A stretch of DNA of 61,025 nt from Caballeronia mineralivorans PML1(12) (GTDB lineage: Bacteria; Pseudomonadota; Gammaproteobacteria; Burkholderiales; Burkholderiaceae). The position numbers and the translations under genes were made by a program. Numbering within the stretch: position 1 is the first letter of the stretch; each line of letters starts with the position of its first letter. Where the stretch lies: assembly GCF_001028175.1 (NCBI RefSeq), contig NZ_AEJF01000179.1:1-61025 (forward strand), given 5' to 3'. The notes below the pieces were generated by a model. That model was not told where the DNA came from, ran no database searches, and saw only the letters and a program-made list of their open reading frames with translations. Below are positions 46,719 through 55,757 of the stretch, piece by piece.

Positions 46719-47941
46719 CCGATAACAGCCTGCACATCTGGGGCAACGCGCGTCTCGCGCCTCGCGCGGACCCAGCAAACCTACTGGAAAACGCGGCGAT
46801 TGTCGTGCGCGATGGGCGTATTGAATGGTTCGGGGCGGAAGCTGACATGCCTGCGGAGTTTGCCGAGGCTGTAAGCCACGATCTGGAAGGACGGATCGTC
46901 ACGCCAGGTCTCGTCGATTGCCATACGCACCTCGTCTACGCAGGAAACCGTGCGGAAGAATTCGCGATGCGGCTCGAAGGCGTGAGTTACGAAGACATCG
47001 CGAAACGCGGTGGCGGGATCGTCTCGACGGTGCGCAACACGCGTGCGGCCAGCGAAGACGAACTGTTCGCGCAATCGTTGCGCCGGCTGGATGCGTTGCT
47101 CGCTGAAGGCGTGACGGCGGTGGAAATCAAATCAGGTTACGGGCTCGATCTCCCAACCGAACGCAAGATGCTGCACGTGGCACGGCGGCTGGCGGCTGCC
47201 CGGCCGGTGACAATAGCCACGACGTTCCTCGGCGCACACGCGTTGCCACCGGAATACGCAGGTCGCGCGGATGATTACATCGCCCACGTCTGCAACGAGA
47301 TGCTGCCGACGCTCGCAGGAGAAGGTCTGATCGATGCCGTCGATGTGTTCTGCGAGCGCATTGCGTTCACGCTGGAACAGGCGGAGCGCGTGTTCGACGC
47401 CGCATCGAAGCTGAATCTGCCCGTGAAAATGCATGCCGAGCAGCTGTCGCTGATGGGCGGCGCGGCGCTCGCAGCGAAGCATCACGCGCTATCGGCCGAT
47501 CACCTCGAATTCCTCGACGAAGCCGGCATCATCGCGATGCGCGAAGCCGGCACCGTCGCCGTGTTGTTGCCCGGCGCGTTTTACTTCATCCGCGAAAAGC
47601 AGTTGCCGCCGATAGACCTGCTGCGTCGCCACGACGTACCGATCGCGCTCGCCACCGACAGCAATCCGGGCACATCACCCACCACGTCGCTGCTGCTGAT
47701 GCTCAACATGGGTTGCACGCTGTTTCGCTTGTCCGTGGCCGAAGTGCTCGCGGGCGTCACGCGCCATGGCGCCAAAGCGCTCGGTCACGCCGATGTCAGC
47801 GGCGAGATCACCATCGGCGCGAAGGCGGATTTTGTCGCGTGGGATATCGAAACGCTTGCGGAACTGGCGTACTGGAGCGGCCTCGAGCGCTGCGCGCTGG
47901 TCGTGCGCCACGGCGCCGTGACCGTGGACAAACGAAAATAA
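46715..47941 (+). CDS. hutI: Imidazolonepropionase
   Basis: A 408-residue zinc amidohydrolase opening the imidazolone ring to N-formimino-glutamate. Metal-binding and substrate motifs: TPGLVDCHTHLVYAGNRAEE, VEIKSGYGLDL, TFLGAHALPPEY, KMHAEQLS, and ALATDSNPGTSPTTSLL with the catalytic Asp. It overlaps hutD by four bases. Confidence 0.97.
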   Translation: MTDNSLHIWGNARLAPRADPANLLENAAIVVRDGRIEWFGAEADMPAEFAEAVSHDLEGRIVTPGLVDCHTHLVYAGNRAEEFAMRLEGVSYEDIAKRGGGIVSTVRNTRAASEDELFAQSLRRLDALLAEGVTAVEIKSGYGLDLPTERKMLHVARRLAAARPVTIATTFLGAHALPPEYAGRADDYIAHVCNEMLPTLAGEGLIDAVDVFCERIAFTLEQAERVFDAASKLNLPVKMHAEQLSLMGGAALAAKHHALSADHLEFLDEAGIIAMREAGTVAVLLPGAFYFIREKQLPPIDLLRRHDVPIALATDSNPGTSPTTSLLLMLNMGCTLFRLSVAEVLAGVTRHGAKALGHADVSGEITIGAKADFVAWDIETLAELAYWSGLERCALVVRHGAVTVDKRK

Positions 47942-47953
47942 GCGGAATACGCC

Positions 47954-49339
47954 ATGACTCGAAACAGTTTGTTTGCCGAACACGCGCGTTTGTTGGACGG
48001 CTGGCGTCGTGACGTGCTGCTCGAATGGGACGACAAGGGCACCCTGCTCGCGGTGACGCCGGACAGCACGCAACCAGCTGGCGTGAATAAAGCCAAGGGC
48101 CCGGTACTGGCCGGCATGCCGAATCTTCACTCGCACGCGTTCCAGCGCGCGATGGCGGGCCTCACCGAATATCGTGCGAATCCGACCGATAGTTTCTGGA
48201 GTTGGCGCGATCTGATGTACCGGTTTGCCGCGCGCATTTCCCCGGACAGCATTGGCGATATCGCGCGCTGGCTTTATATCGAAATGCTGAAGGCCGGCTA
48301 TACATCGGTCTGCGAATTCCACTACGTGCATCACGCGCCGAACGGCCAGCATTACGCGAACCCCGCAGAAATGGCCGCGCGCGTGGTTAATGCCGCTACG
48401 CAAACCGGCATCGGCATGACGATGCTGCCGGTGCTTTATCAATACAGCGGCTTCGGTGAGCGCGAGCCGACGCCGGGTCAGGCGCGTTTTATTCACACGC
48501 CTGAAAGCCTGCTCGATGCGCTCGTTTCGCTGCGTAAGGCTCAGCCGGAAAACGGCAACTTGCGATACGGCGTCGCGCCGCACTCATTGCGTGCTGTATC
48601 GAAGCAAACGTTGGGACGCATGCTCAGTGGACTCGACCGCGAGTTTCCGGGCGCGCCGGTGCATATCCATATCGCTGAGCAGACGGCTGAGGTTGATGCC
48701 TGCCTCGAGACCTTGAAAGCACGCCCGGTGCGCTGGCTGCTCGATAACTTCGATGTCAACGAACGCTGGTGCCTCGTACACGCCACGCACATCGATGAAA
48801 ACGAAATGGGCGCAATGGCCGCAAGCCGCGCCATCGCGGGCCTGTGCCTGACGACTGAAGCCAATCTCGGCGATGGCATTTTCCCGACGCACGGGTATCT
48901 CGCTGATGGCGGCCGGTTCGGCCTTGGCTCGGACAGCCATATCGCGGTCGACTGGCGCTCCGAACTGCGCCTGCTCGAATACGGACAACGCCTGATGCGA
49001 CGCGAGCGCAACGTGCTGGCATCGAACGAGCAGGTGCACGTCGCCGATCGTCTCTTCGATGCCGCAGTGCTTGGCGGTGCCAGCGCAAGCGGTCGCGCAG
49101 TCGGGGTACTGGAAGCGGGGCGCCGGGCGGATTTCATCGTGCTCGATGCGGATCATCCGGCTATTGCCGGGCATGCACCGGACGCGTGGTTATCGGGCGT
49201 GGTGTTTGGCGAACATGGCGAGACGCCGGTGCTCGATGTCAGCGTCGGCGGCAAAGTCGTGGTCGAGGCGCGGCGGCATCGCGATGAGGGAGAGGCATTC
49301 GGGCAGTATCGAAAGACGCTGGCCGGATTGCTCGAATAA
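47954..49339 (+). CDS. hutF: Formimidoylglutamate deiminase
   Basis: A 461-residue zinc amidohydrolase releasing ammonia from formiminoglutamate to give formylglutamate. Motifs: MPNLHSHAFQRAMAG (zinc His pair), HSLRAVS, VHIHIAEQTAEVDACL, LVHATHIDENE, and GSDSHIAVDW with the catalytic Asp. With hutG it defines the five-step form of the pathway. It follows hutI by 12 bases. Confidence 0.96.
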   Translation: MTRNSLFAEHARLLDGWRRDVLLEWDDKGTLLAVTPDSTQPAGVNKAKGPVLAGMPNLHSHAFQRAMAGLTEYRANPTDSFWSWRDLMYRFAARISPDSIGDIARWLYIEMLKAGYTSVCEFHYVHHAPNGQHYANPAEMAARVVNAATQTGIGMTMLPVLYQYSGFGEREPTPGQARFIHTPESLLDALVSLRKAQPENGNLRYGVAPHSLRAVSKQTLGRMLSGLDREFPGAPVHIHIAEQTAEVDACLETLKARPVRWLLDNFDVNERWCLVHATHIDENEMGAMAASRAIAGLCLTTEANLGDGIFPTHGYLADGGRFGLGSDSHIAVDWRSELRLLEYGQRLMRRERNVLASNEQVHVADRLFDAAVLGGASASGRAVGVLEAGRRADFIVLDADHPAIAGHAPDAWLSGVVFGEHGETPVLDVSVGGKVVVEARRHRDEGEAFGQYRKTLAGLLE

Positions 49340-49351
49340 AGGAAATTGTCT

Positions 49352-50152
49352 GTGACTGATCAAGTTTTCACGTTGAAGCGCGGCAGTGCGCCGCTGCTCA
49401 TTTCCATCCCGCACGCCGGCACCCGGATTCCCGTCGACATAGCTTCTTCGATGACCCCGATCGCCCGCGAGGTCGACGACACCGACTGGCATCTGGAACG
49501 CCTGTACGAGTTCGCCGTGCAGATGGGCGCATCTATCCTCGTGCCTGCGAATTCGCGCTACGTGATCGATCTGAACCGCCCGCCCGACGGCGCGAATCTT
49601 TACCCCGGACGCGATACGACCGGCCTGTGTCCCGTCGATACCTTCAACAGCGAACCGTTGTACCCGCTAGGCGGTGTGCCCACCGACACGCAGATTGCCG
49701 AGCGTCGCGAGAAATACTGGCGGCCTTATCACGATGCGCTCGCGGGGGAGCTTGCCCGTTTGAAATCCGGGCACGGCAAAGCGTTGCTGTGGGAGGCGCA
49801 CTCCATTCGTTCGCACGTGCCACGGTTTTTCGACGGCAAGCTTTTCGACTTCAGCTTCGGCACGGCCGGTGGTGAAAGCGCGCCAGCAGGGCTGGCGGAA
49901 AGGCTCGAAGCGATGGTGCTTGAGCACGGCGATTACACAGCTGTCGCCAACGGTCGCTTCAAGGGCGGGTACATCACGCGTCATTACGGCAAGCCGCAGG
50001 ACGGCATTCACGCGGTGCAACTGGAACTGTCGCAGATCACTTACATGGAACAAACGCGGCCGTATCGATACGACGAAGCTCGTGCCGGCCGGGTCGCGCC
50101 GTTAATGCGGGATCTGGTGCAGTGCGCGTTGGATTCGCTGAGTTCAGCATGA
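49352..50152 (+). CDS. hutG: N-formylglutamate deformylase
   Basis: A 266-residue zinc hydrolase giving glutamate and formate, the last step of the five-step route. Motifs: ISIPHAGTRIP, DDTDWHLERLY, RYVIDLNRPPDG, LLWEAHSIRSHVP, and IHAVQLELSQ. The GTG at 49352 is chosen: AAAGGAAA lies about nine bases before it, too close for the TTG at 49346. A bidirectional terminator follows. Confidence 0.96.
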   Translation: MTDQVFTLKRGSAPLLISIPHAGTRIPVDIASSMTPIAREVDDTDWHLERLYEFAVQMGASILVPANSRYVIDLNRPPDGANLYPGRDTTGLCPVDTFNSEPLYPLGGVPTDTQIAERREKYWRPYHDALAGELARLKSGHGKALLWEAHSIRSHVPRFFDGKLFDFSFGTAGGESAPAGLAERLEAMVLEHGDYTAVANGRFKGGYITRHYGKPQDGIHAVQLELSQITYMEQTRPYRYDEARAGRVAPLMRDLVQCALDSLSSA

Positions 50153-50208
50153 TTGCTTGAAAACACCTGATCCGGATGATGGACGCGCGCCTCTGGAGCG
50201 CTCCTACA

Positions 50209-50255
50209 AAGTTAAAAAGCCATTCCAACTCGCGTTGAAATGGCTTTTAACTTTA
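50209..50255. terminator. Bidirectional terminator between hutG and nadB
   Basis: 50209-50225 pairs with 50240-50255 with one bulged base, and CAAC/GTTG extends the stem to a TCGC loop. A- and T-runs on the two sides suit both converging transcripts. The tip (50224-50238) recurs at 55419-55433. Confidence 0.82.
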
Positions 50256-50284
50256 GCTGCAGGTGTTCCTATCGCGAGAAACGC

Positions 50285-51883
50285 TCAAATTTCTCGCCGT
50301 CTCACCGCCGACGGCGTCAACACGGTCGGCAGCGCCTTCGGCAACGTCTCCGGCCAGTCGCGGCTGAAATGCAAGCCACGACTTTCGCGCCGTGAACACG
50401 CACTCTCGACAATCAGCGAAGCCACGTCCACTAGATTGCGCAGTTCGAGCAGGTCGCGGCTCACCTTGAAGTTCGCGTAGTACTCGTGGATCTCGTCGCG
50501 CAGCATCGCAATCCGGTGCTGGGCGCGCGCAAGCCGTTTATCGGTGCGCACAATACCCACGTAATTCCACATCAGCCGCCGCAACTCGTCCCAGTTGTGC
50601 GCGACCACGACTTCCTCGTCCGGATCGGAGACGCGGCTTTCATCCCAGGCCGGCAACGGCGCGTGACCGCTCGCCGCGAAACCATCGGCTTCCATGGCTT
50701 GCGCTGCGGCACGCCCGACCACCAGGCACTCGAGCAGCGAATTGCTCGCCAACCGGTTTGCACCGTGCAGACCCGTGCACGACGTTTCACCGACGGCATA
50801 AAGGCCTGTACGATCCGTGCGGCCCGCCAGGTCGGTGACCACGCCGCCGCAGGTGTAGTGCGCGGCGGGCACGACGGGAATCGGCTGCTTCGTGATGTCG
50901 ATGCCGAACTCACGGCAGCGCGCAAGGATGGTGGGGAAGTGCTCCTGAAGGAAGGCTTCCGGCTGATGGCTGATGTCGAGATACACGCAGTCAATGCCGC
51001 GCTTCTTGATCTCGAAGTCGATCGCACGCGCGACGATATCGCGCGGAGCGAGCTCAGCGCGTTCGTCGTGGGCGGGCATGAAACGCGTGCCATCGGGCAG
51101 GCGCAGGATGCCGCCTTCGCCGCGTACGGCTTCGGAAATCAGGAATGACTTCGCGTACGGATGGAACAGGCAAGTCGGGTGGAACTGGATGAACTCCATG
51201 TTCGACACGCGGCAGCCGGCGCGCCATGCCATCGCTATGCCATCACCGGTCGCTGTATCCGGGTTTGTGGTGTACAGATACACCTTACCTGCGCCGCCGG
51301 TCGCGAGCACGGTATGCGGCGCCTCGATAGTGACGGTGCGCCCGCTCGCGAGATCGAGCGCATAAAGCCCATGACAGCGATGCCCGGGCAAGCCGAGCCG
51401 CTCCGACGTGATCAGGTCGATGGCGTAGTGATCTTCGAGGACCGTGATGTTCGGATGATTGCGCACGCGCTCGTTGAGCGTGGTGACTACGGCATGCCCG
51501 GTGGCATCGGCGGCGTGAATAATTCGCCGATGACTATGGCCGCCTTCACGCGTCAGATGAAAGCCGAGTTCGGCGGAGAGATCCTTGGTGAAGGGTACGC
51601 CTTCGCCGATCAGCCATTCGATCGCGGCACGCCCGTTTTCCACGATGAATCGCGTAGCCGTCTCGTCGCACAAGCCGCCGCCGGCAATCAACGTATCGCG
51701 GACGTGGTTGTCGATGCTGTCCGCGGAGTCGAGCACGGCCGCGATGCCGCCTTGGGCCCAGTCGCTGGCGCCTTCGCTCACGCTGCGCTTGGCGAGGATC
51801 GCGACGCGCCGTGTGTCCGCCAGATTCAGCGCCACGCTCAGGCCCGCCAGTCCGCTGCCGATGATTGCTACATCGAAATTCAT
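50285..51883 (-). CDS. nadB: L-aspartate oxidase
   Basis: A 532-residue FAD enzyme oxidising L-aspartate to iminoaspartate, which NadA uses. Motifs: VAIIGSGLAGLSVAL (FAD binding), SDWAQGGIAAVL, REGGHSHRRIIHAAD, MEFIQFHPTCL, AAHYTCGGV, GLYAVGETSCTGLHGANRLA. It is convergent with hutG and separated from nadA-nadC by the importer and hut genes. Confidence 0.96.
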   Translation of the reverse strand: MNFDVAIIGSGLAGLSVALNLADTRRVAILAKRSVSEGASDWAQGGIAAVLDSADSIDNHVRDTLIAGGGLCDETATRFIVENGRAAIEWLIGEGVPFTKDLSAELGFHLTREGGHSHRRIIHAADATGHAVVTTLNERVRNHPNITVLEDHYAIDLITSERLGLPGHRCHGLYALDLASGRTVTIEAPHTVLATGGAGKVYLYTTNPDTATGDGIAMAWRAGCRVSNMEFIQFHPTCLFHPYAKSFLISEAVRGEGGILRLPDGTRFMPAHDERAELAPRDIVARAIDFEIKKRGIDCVYLDISHQPEAFLQEHFPTILARCREFGIDITKQPIPVVPAAHYTCGGVVTDLAGRTDRTGLYAVGETSCTGLHGANRLASNSLLECLVVGRAAAQAMEADGFAASGHAPLPAWDESRVSDPDEEVVVAHNWDELRRLMWNYVGIVRTDKRLARAQHRIAMLRDEIHEYYANFKVSRDLLELRNLVDVASLIVESACSRRESRGLHFSRDWPETLPKALPTVLTPSAVRRREI

Positions 51884-52058
51884 CCTGCCACGTCTCCGTC
51901 GATAGTTGTCCGCCGCGGCTTTCGGGACTCACGCCGGTGGCATGTGGAAAGCCTGGTCGACAAGGATAACGCGTGGCACGCAACACGGCCACTTGGCTGT
52001 GCGGCCAGTAGGGCGAACGAATCGTGCGGAATGAGCCCGAAAACGGTAGCACAAAAGC

Positions 52059-52086
52059 AAAAAGCCTCGCGTGAGCGAGGCTTTTT
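52059..52086. terminator. Bidirectional terminator after rpmG
   Basis: aaaaagcctcgc (52059-52070) pairs with gcgaggcttttt (52075-52086), loop GTGA. It ends rpmB-rpmG on the minus strand. Confidence 0.9.
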
Positions 52087-52115
52087 GTGAAGCAATACAG
52101 AAGGAAACGAAGACC

Positions 52116-52283
52116 TTATTTGATCTTGGTTTCTTTGTATTCAACGTGCTTGCGGACAACGGGATCGAACTTCTTGATCGCCATCTTTTCCGGCATGTTG
52201 CGCTTGTTCTTCGTGGTCGTGTAGAAGTGACCCGTGCCTGCGGTCGATTCCAGCTTGATCTTGTCGCGTGCGCCCTTGGCCAT
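52116..52283 (-). CDS. rpmG: 50S ribosomal protein L33
   Basis: A 55-residue ribosomal protein starting MAKGARDKIKLESTAGTGHF and ending VRKHVEYKETKIK. The Cys residues that bind zinc in some L33 types are absent, so this is the zinc-free form. It follows rpmB by 11 bases, the usual bacterial pair. It is too short for a 60-codon cutoff and was read directly. Confidence 0.96.
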   Translation of the reverse strand: MAKGARDKIKLESTAGTGHFYTTTKNKRNMPEKMAIKKFDPVVRKHVEYKETKIK

Positions 52284-52294
52284 GTTCGTGCTCC

Positions 52295-52528
52295 TTAGAC
52301 TTCGCCGCGTGCGCGCAGATCTGCGAGCACGGAGTCGATGCCGTTCTTGTCAATCAGGCGCAGGCCGGCGTTCGAGAGACGCAGACGGACCCAACGGTTT
52401 TCGCTTTCAACGAAGAAGCGGCGATTTTGCAGATTGGGCAGGAAACGACGCTTGGTGCGGTTGTTCGCATGGGAAACGTTGTTGCCGCTCATCGGCCCCT
52501 TCCCGGTTACTTGGCATACACGTGCCAT
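52295..52528 (-). CDS. rpmB: 50S ribosomal protein L28
   Basis: A 77-residue ribosomal protein: MARVCQVTGKGPMSGNNVSH, TKRRFLPNLQNRRFFVE, and the RLRLSNAGLRLIDKNGI core. The open frame extends to 52675, but AGGAG before the ATG at 52528 and the family length fix the start. First gene of rpmB-rpmG. Confidence 0.97.
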   Translation of the reverse strand: MARVCQVTGKGPMSGNNVSHANNRTKRRFLPNLQNRRFFVESENRWVRLRLSNAGLRLIDKNGIDSVLADLRARGEV

Positions 52529-52844
52529 GAGAGCACTCCTAATACGCTTTAATTCTGAGTTCGAACGCCAGGGACATCTTGGACCGCTTCGGGCTACCGG
52601 AGAGGCTTGCCCGAAATGACTGCGTACGCTCGGAACAGGTTGGTTGAAAGAAGCAAACCGAGATTCTACCCGCAAAAAACCTGCAAAATCAACTCTTTTT
52701 GGTACTGGACGAGGTATCCGGCTATCCCGCAGGGGGCGGGTTTCACGAGGTTTTCTGCCTACGCAACGCCATTAGGCGCGGTTTTGCGGTCAATTGGCTA
52801 TTAAACCCGCGAAACCCGCGTTAATTTGGAAACCAGGCAGAAAG
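52529..52844. other. Leader and promoter region of rpmB-rpmG
   Basis: 316 bases between radC and rpmB, both on the minus strand. It contains the rpmB promoter and about 130 bases of leader. Nothing else is evident. Confidence 0.55.
52663..52692 (-). promoter_or_regulatory. Sigma-70 promoter of rpmB-rpmG
   Basis: On the minus strand TTGATT (52692-52687), an 18-base spacer, then TAGAAT (52668-52663). Transcription would start near 52656. Confidence 0.6.
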
Positions 52845-53621
52845 TTAAGACAGCATCCATCTGTGTCGCGAAAAAGAAAATATCTCGTTCGATGCCACTA
52901 CCAGATGATCGAGCAACCGCACATCGATCAGTGCGAGCGAGTCTTGCAACACGCGCGTCAGGCGGCGGTCGCTTGCGCTCGGCTCGACGCCGCCAGAGGG
53001 GTGATTATGCGCGACGATTGGGCTCGCCGCGTTCAATGTCAGCGCCCGTCGCACGATTTTCCTCGGATACACCGCAACGCGCGAAAGCGATCCTTTGGCC
53101 GATTCGTCGACGGTAATCAGGCAATGCTTGATATCCCGGTGCGGGGTGACGAACACTTTGTTAGGCCGCGTGCCAATCAGCCACTTCAGATAGTCTTCCA
53201 CTGCTTGCGGGGCGTCGAGCAGCGGCCGCTCGCAGGTTTTCTCCGCCAGCGAACGCTGGCACAGTTCCGAGACAGCCAGCAGCCGCGCCGCCTTGGCCGG
53301 GCCGATACCGCCGAACCTGCGTAATTCCGTCGCAGTCGTGCTGAGCACGCCGCGGATTGATTCGAAGCGCACGAGCAGATCGCGCGCCACGTCGACGGAT
53401 GTCATGCCTGGGCGGCCCGTATTCAGGCAAAGCGCCAGAAGCTCGGCATCCGATAGTGTCTGCGCGCCTCGTTGTAACAGGCGCTCGCGCGCACGGTCGC
53501 GCTCCGGCCAGTCGAGAATGCGCGTGACGGCGGGTCCGATGCGTGCAGGAGGGTTCGCGGCGAGCAGGGCGTCGGCGGCATAGGGCGCATTGTTCTGCAC
53601 CGGTTCGAGACGGGCGTTCAT
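52845..53621 (-). CDS. radC: RadC-family (JAMM-domain) protein with altered catalytic site
   Basis: A 258-residue protein. The N-terminal half has a helix-hairpin-helix (GGIGPAKAARL, residues 104-114); the C-terminal half is the RadC JAMM metalloprotease-like domain with HNHPSGG (His205, His207) and Asp218 in PSASD. The JAMM Glu, expected in a PHEVFVxLFLD-type strand, is Lys155 (RPNKVFVTPHRD), and the LFLD block is also changed. RadC function is unresolved; a role in DNA repair is not established. The zinc ligands are kept, so the protein may still fold and bind metal. Confidence 0.9.
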   Translation of the reverse strand: MNARLEPVQNNAPYAADALLAANPPARIGPAVTRILDWPERDRARERLLQRGAQTLSDAELLALCLNTGRPGMTSVDVARDLLVRFESIRGVLSTTATELRRFGGIGPAKAARLLAVSELCQRSLAEKTCERPLLDAPQAVEDYLKWLIGTRPNKVFVTPHRDIKHCLITVDESAKGSLSRVAVYPRKIVRRALTLNAASPIVAHNHPSGGVEPSASDRRLTRVLQDSLALIDVRLLDHLVVASNEIFSFSRHRWMLS

Positions 53622-53936
53622 GTCACGCTCGCGCCTATGTGGAACTGCGGGAACCGCGCCCGGCGCGGCAGCTGGCCGGCCTGTGCGCCGCTATCCCCGA
53701 GGATTGCCGGAACGGAGGCGGGGCCATCGCACTGTGGCTTACAATAGAGGTTTCGCGCCTCCCCGAGCGAGCGCCTGACGGTCTGCCTCGCGAGGCCGTT
53801 GGCCCCAGCGGTGCGGTGCCGGAGTGCCCAGCAAGCTTTCGCCATGACCGCGTCCTGTCGGGACGCCCGGCCTTTTATCGGACGGCAGGACCGGCTGAGA
53901 AGGTAATTAAGGCTTTTACGGCTATCACGATCAAAC
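53622..53936. other. Divergent promoter region between radC and fkpB
   Basis: 315 bases without a credible gene. TACAAT at 53741-53746 could be a -10 element for the fkpB-ispH unit; I see no matching -35. No ribosome binding site of good quality precedes fkpB. Confidence 0.5.
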
Positions 53937-54392
53937 ATGAGCATCATTGATATCTCCGAGGTGAAACCCGGTTCGCATGTCACGCTTCATTACCGGCTTG
54001 CGCTCGAGGACGGGGCGGACATAGTCAGCACGTTCACTGACAAACCCGCCACGCTGTTATTAGGCGCTGGTCATCTTGCGCCGCCGCTCGAAGACATTCT
54101 GCTGGGTCTGAAGGTGGGCCACCACTCGACCTTTCGGCTAACGCCCGGTCAGGCGTTTGGTCCACGCAACCCGGAAATGCTGCAATGGGTGTCGCTGGCC
54201 ACGTTGCGCGAGAACGCGATGATCGGCGAGAATTTTGCTCCCGGCGACCTCGTCGAATTCAACGCACCGGGCGGTGGCCGTTACGCAGGCGTGCTCAAGG
54301 AGGTCGGCGAGACCTCCGCGCTGTTCGATTTCAACCATCCGCTTGCCGGTCAGGCGCTGGCGTTCGAAGTGAAAATCATCGGAATTCTGTAG
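53937..54392 (+). CDS. fkpB: FKBP-type peptidyl-prolyl isomerase, SlpA/FkpB-like
   Basis: A 151-residue cytosolic prolyl isomerase of the SlyD/SlpA subgroup. Blocks: VTLHYRLALEDGADIVSTF, LAPPLEDILLGLKVGHHSTF (FKBP core) and the inserted flap region QAFGPRNPEMLQWV with chaperone activity in relatives, then FDFNHPLAGQALAFEV. It precedes ispH by two bases, as in E. coli. Confidence 0.93.
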   Translation: MSIIDISEVKPGSHVTLHYRLALEDGADIVSTFTDKPATLLLGAGHLAPPLEDILLGLKVGHHSTFRLTPGQAFGPRNPEMLQWVSLATLRENAMIGENFAPGDLVEFNAPGGGRYAGVLKEVGETSALFDFNHPLAGQALAFEVKIIGIL

Positions 54393-54394
54393 CC

Positions 54395-55354
54395 ATGAGC
54401 TCCACTGACACCCTTCTTGATGTCGAAATTCTTCTCGCCCAGCCGCGTGGTTTTTGCGCGGGCGTCGATCGTGCGATCGAAATAGTGGAGCGGGCAATCG
54501 CGCTGTTCGGCGCGCCCATCTACGTACGCCACGAGATCGTGCACAACGCTTACGTGGTCGAGGACTTACGCAAGAAAGGCGCCGTGTTCATCGAAGACCT
54601 GGCGGACGCGCCGGAAGGCAGTACGCTGATTTTCAGCGCGCACGGCGTGTCGAAGGCAGTGCGCTCGGAGGCGGAAACCCGTGGCTTGCGTGTGTTCGAC
54701 GCCACCTGTCCGCTGGTGACCAAAGTGCACATGGAAGTGGCGAAGATGCGCCAGGACGGCTTCGATATCGTGATGATCGGGCACAAGGGCCATCCTGAAG
54801 TGGAAGGCACCATGGGGCAGAGCGGCGAAGGCATGCACCTGGTGGAGGATATCGAGGACGTGGAAGCGCTCGCGCTCACCGATCCCGATCGCATTGCGTA
54901 CGTCACGCAAACCACGCTTTCAGTCGACGATGCGTCCGAGATCATCAGCGCTCTGAAGTCCAAATACCCATCAGTGAAAGAACCGAAGAAGCAGGATATC
55001 TGCTACGCCACGCAGAATCGCCAGGATGCGGTGAAGTTTCTCGCGCCCCAATGCGACGTCGTGATCGTGGTGGGCAGCCCGAATAGCTCGAATTCAAGCC
55101 GGCTGCGCGAGGTGGCCGAGAAGCGCGGCATTCCCGCCTATATGGTGGACTCGCCTACGCAGATCGATCCGAAATGGGTGGAGGGGAAAAAGCGCATCGG
55201 CGTGACGGCGGGTGCGTCGGCGCCGGAAGTGCTGGCGCAGGCCGTGATCGCGCGGCTGCGGGAGCTGGGCGTGCGCAACGTGCGGCCGCTGGAAGGAATC
55301 GAGGAGAAAGTGTCGTTTCCGCTGCCGCGTGGTCTGACACTGCCGGCGGAGTGA
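54395..55354 (+). CDS. ispH: 4-hydroxy-3-methylbut-2-enyl diphosphate reductase
   Basis: A 319-residue iron-sulfur enzyme, last step of the methylerythritol phosphate route to isoprenoids. The three cluster cysteines lie in PRGFCAGVDRAI, DATCPLVTKVH and DICYATQNRQ; other blocks are HEIVHNAYVV, FSAHGVSKAV and VGSPNSSNSSRL. The ATG at 54395 fits the usual N-terminus; the longer frame overlaps fkpB. A terminator follows. Confidence 0.97.
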   Translation: MSSTDTLLDVEILLAQPRGFCAGVDRAIEIVERAIALFGAPIYVRHEIVHNAYVVEDLRKKGAVFIEDLADAPEGSTLIFSAHGVSKAVRSEAETRGLRVFDATCPLVTKVHMEVAKMRQDGFDIVMIGHKGHPEVEGTMGQSGEGMHLVEDIEDVEALALTDPDRIAYVTQTTLSVDDASEIISALKSKYPSVKEPKKQDICYATQNRQDAVKFLAPQCDVVIVVGSPNSSNSSRLREVAEKRGIPAYMVDSPTQIDPKWVEGKKRIGVTAGASAPEVLAQAVIARLRELGVRNVRPLEGIEEKVSFPLPRGLTLPAE

Positions 55355-55409
55355 TGCAATGCGCGAGAAGCGTCCTTCGCCGCTGAAATAGAACCCGACG
55401 CAATAGAGA

Positions 55410-55450
55410 TAAAGGCCGTTCCAACTCACGTTGGCGCGGCCCTTTATTTT
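55410..55450 (+). terminator. Terminator of fkpB-ispH
   Basis: TAAAGGCCG at the left pairs with CGGCCCTTTA at the right (one bulge), and CCAAC/GTTGG forms the tip with a TCAC loop; TTTT follows. The tip is nearly identical to that at 50224-50238. Confidence 0.75.
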
Positions 55451-55729
55451 GTCGAGTGCGAAAAAAAACGTCGTGGCCGCGACCAGGCGAACAGGGCTCT
55501 ACGCGAAGGTCCGGATTGACCCGTCGATTCTGCAATTGCACCATGAAGGTGCTTTCCTCGAAGGAAGCGCTGACGCTGGAGGCGCTGCAACGCATCGGTG
55601 TTTACCCACGATGTCAGCCGATGGTGCAACTTGCGCACCGACGCGGGGCGCAACCGGGTTGCTCCAAGGCCTCCGCAGGAGGCCAAAGAGAGGGTTGCAA
55701 TGGAGGAAAACCCCTGTCGCTGAACAATA

Positions 55730-55757
55730 TTGCACGCCTCAAAAACCGAGTTACAAT
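55730..55757 (+). promoter_or_regulatory. Candidate promoter of the livK-like gene
   Basis: TACAAT (55752-55757) is a good -10 element; TTGCAC (55730-55735) at 16 bases is a weak -35. The leader would be about 57 bases. Confidence 0.4.
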
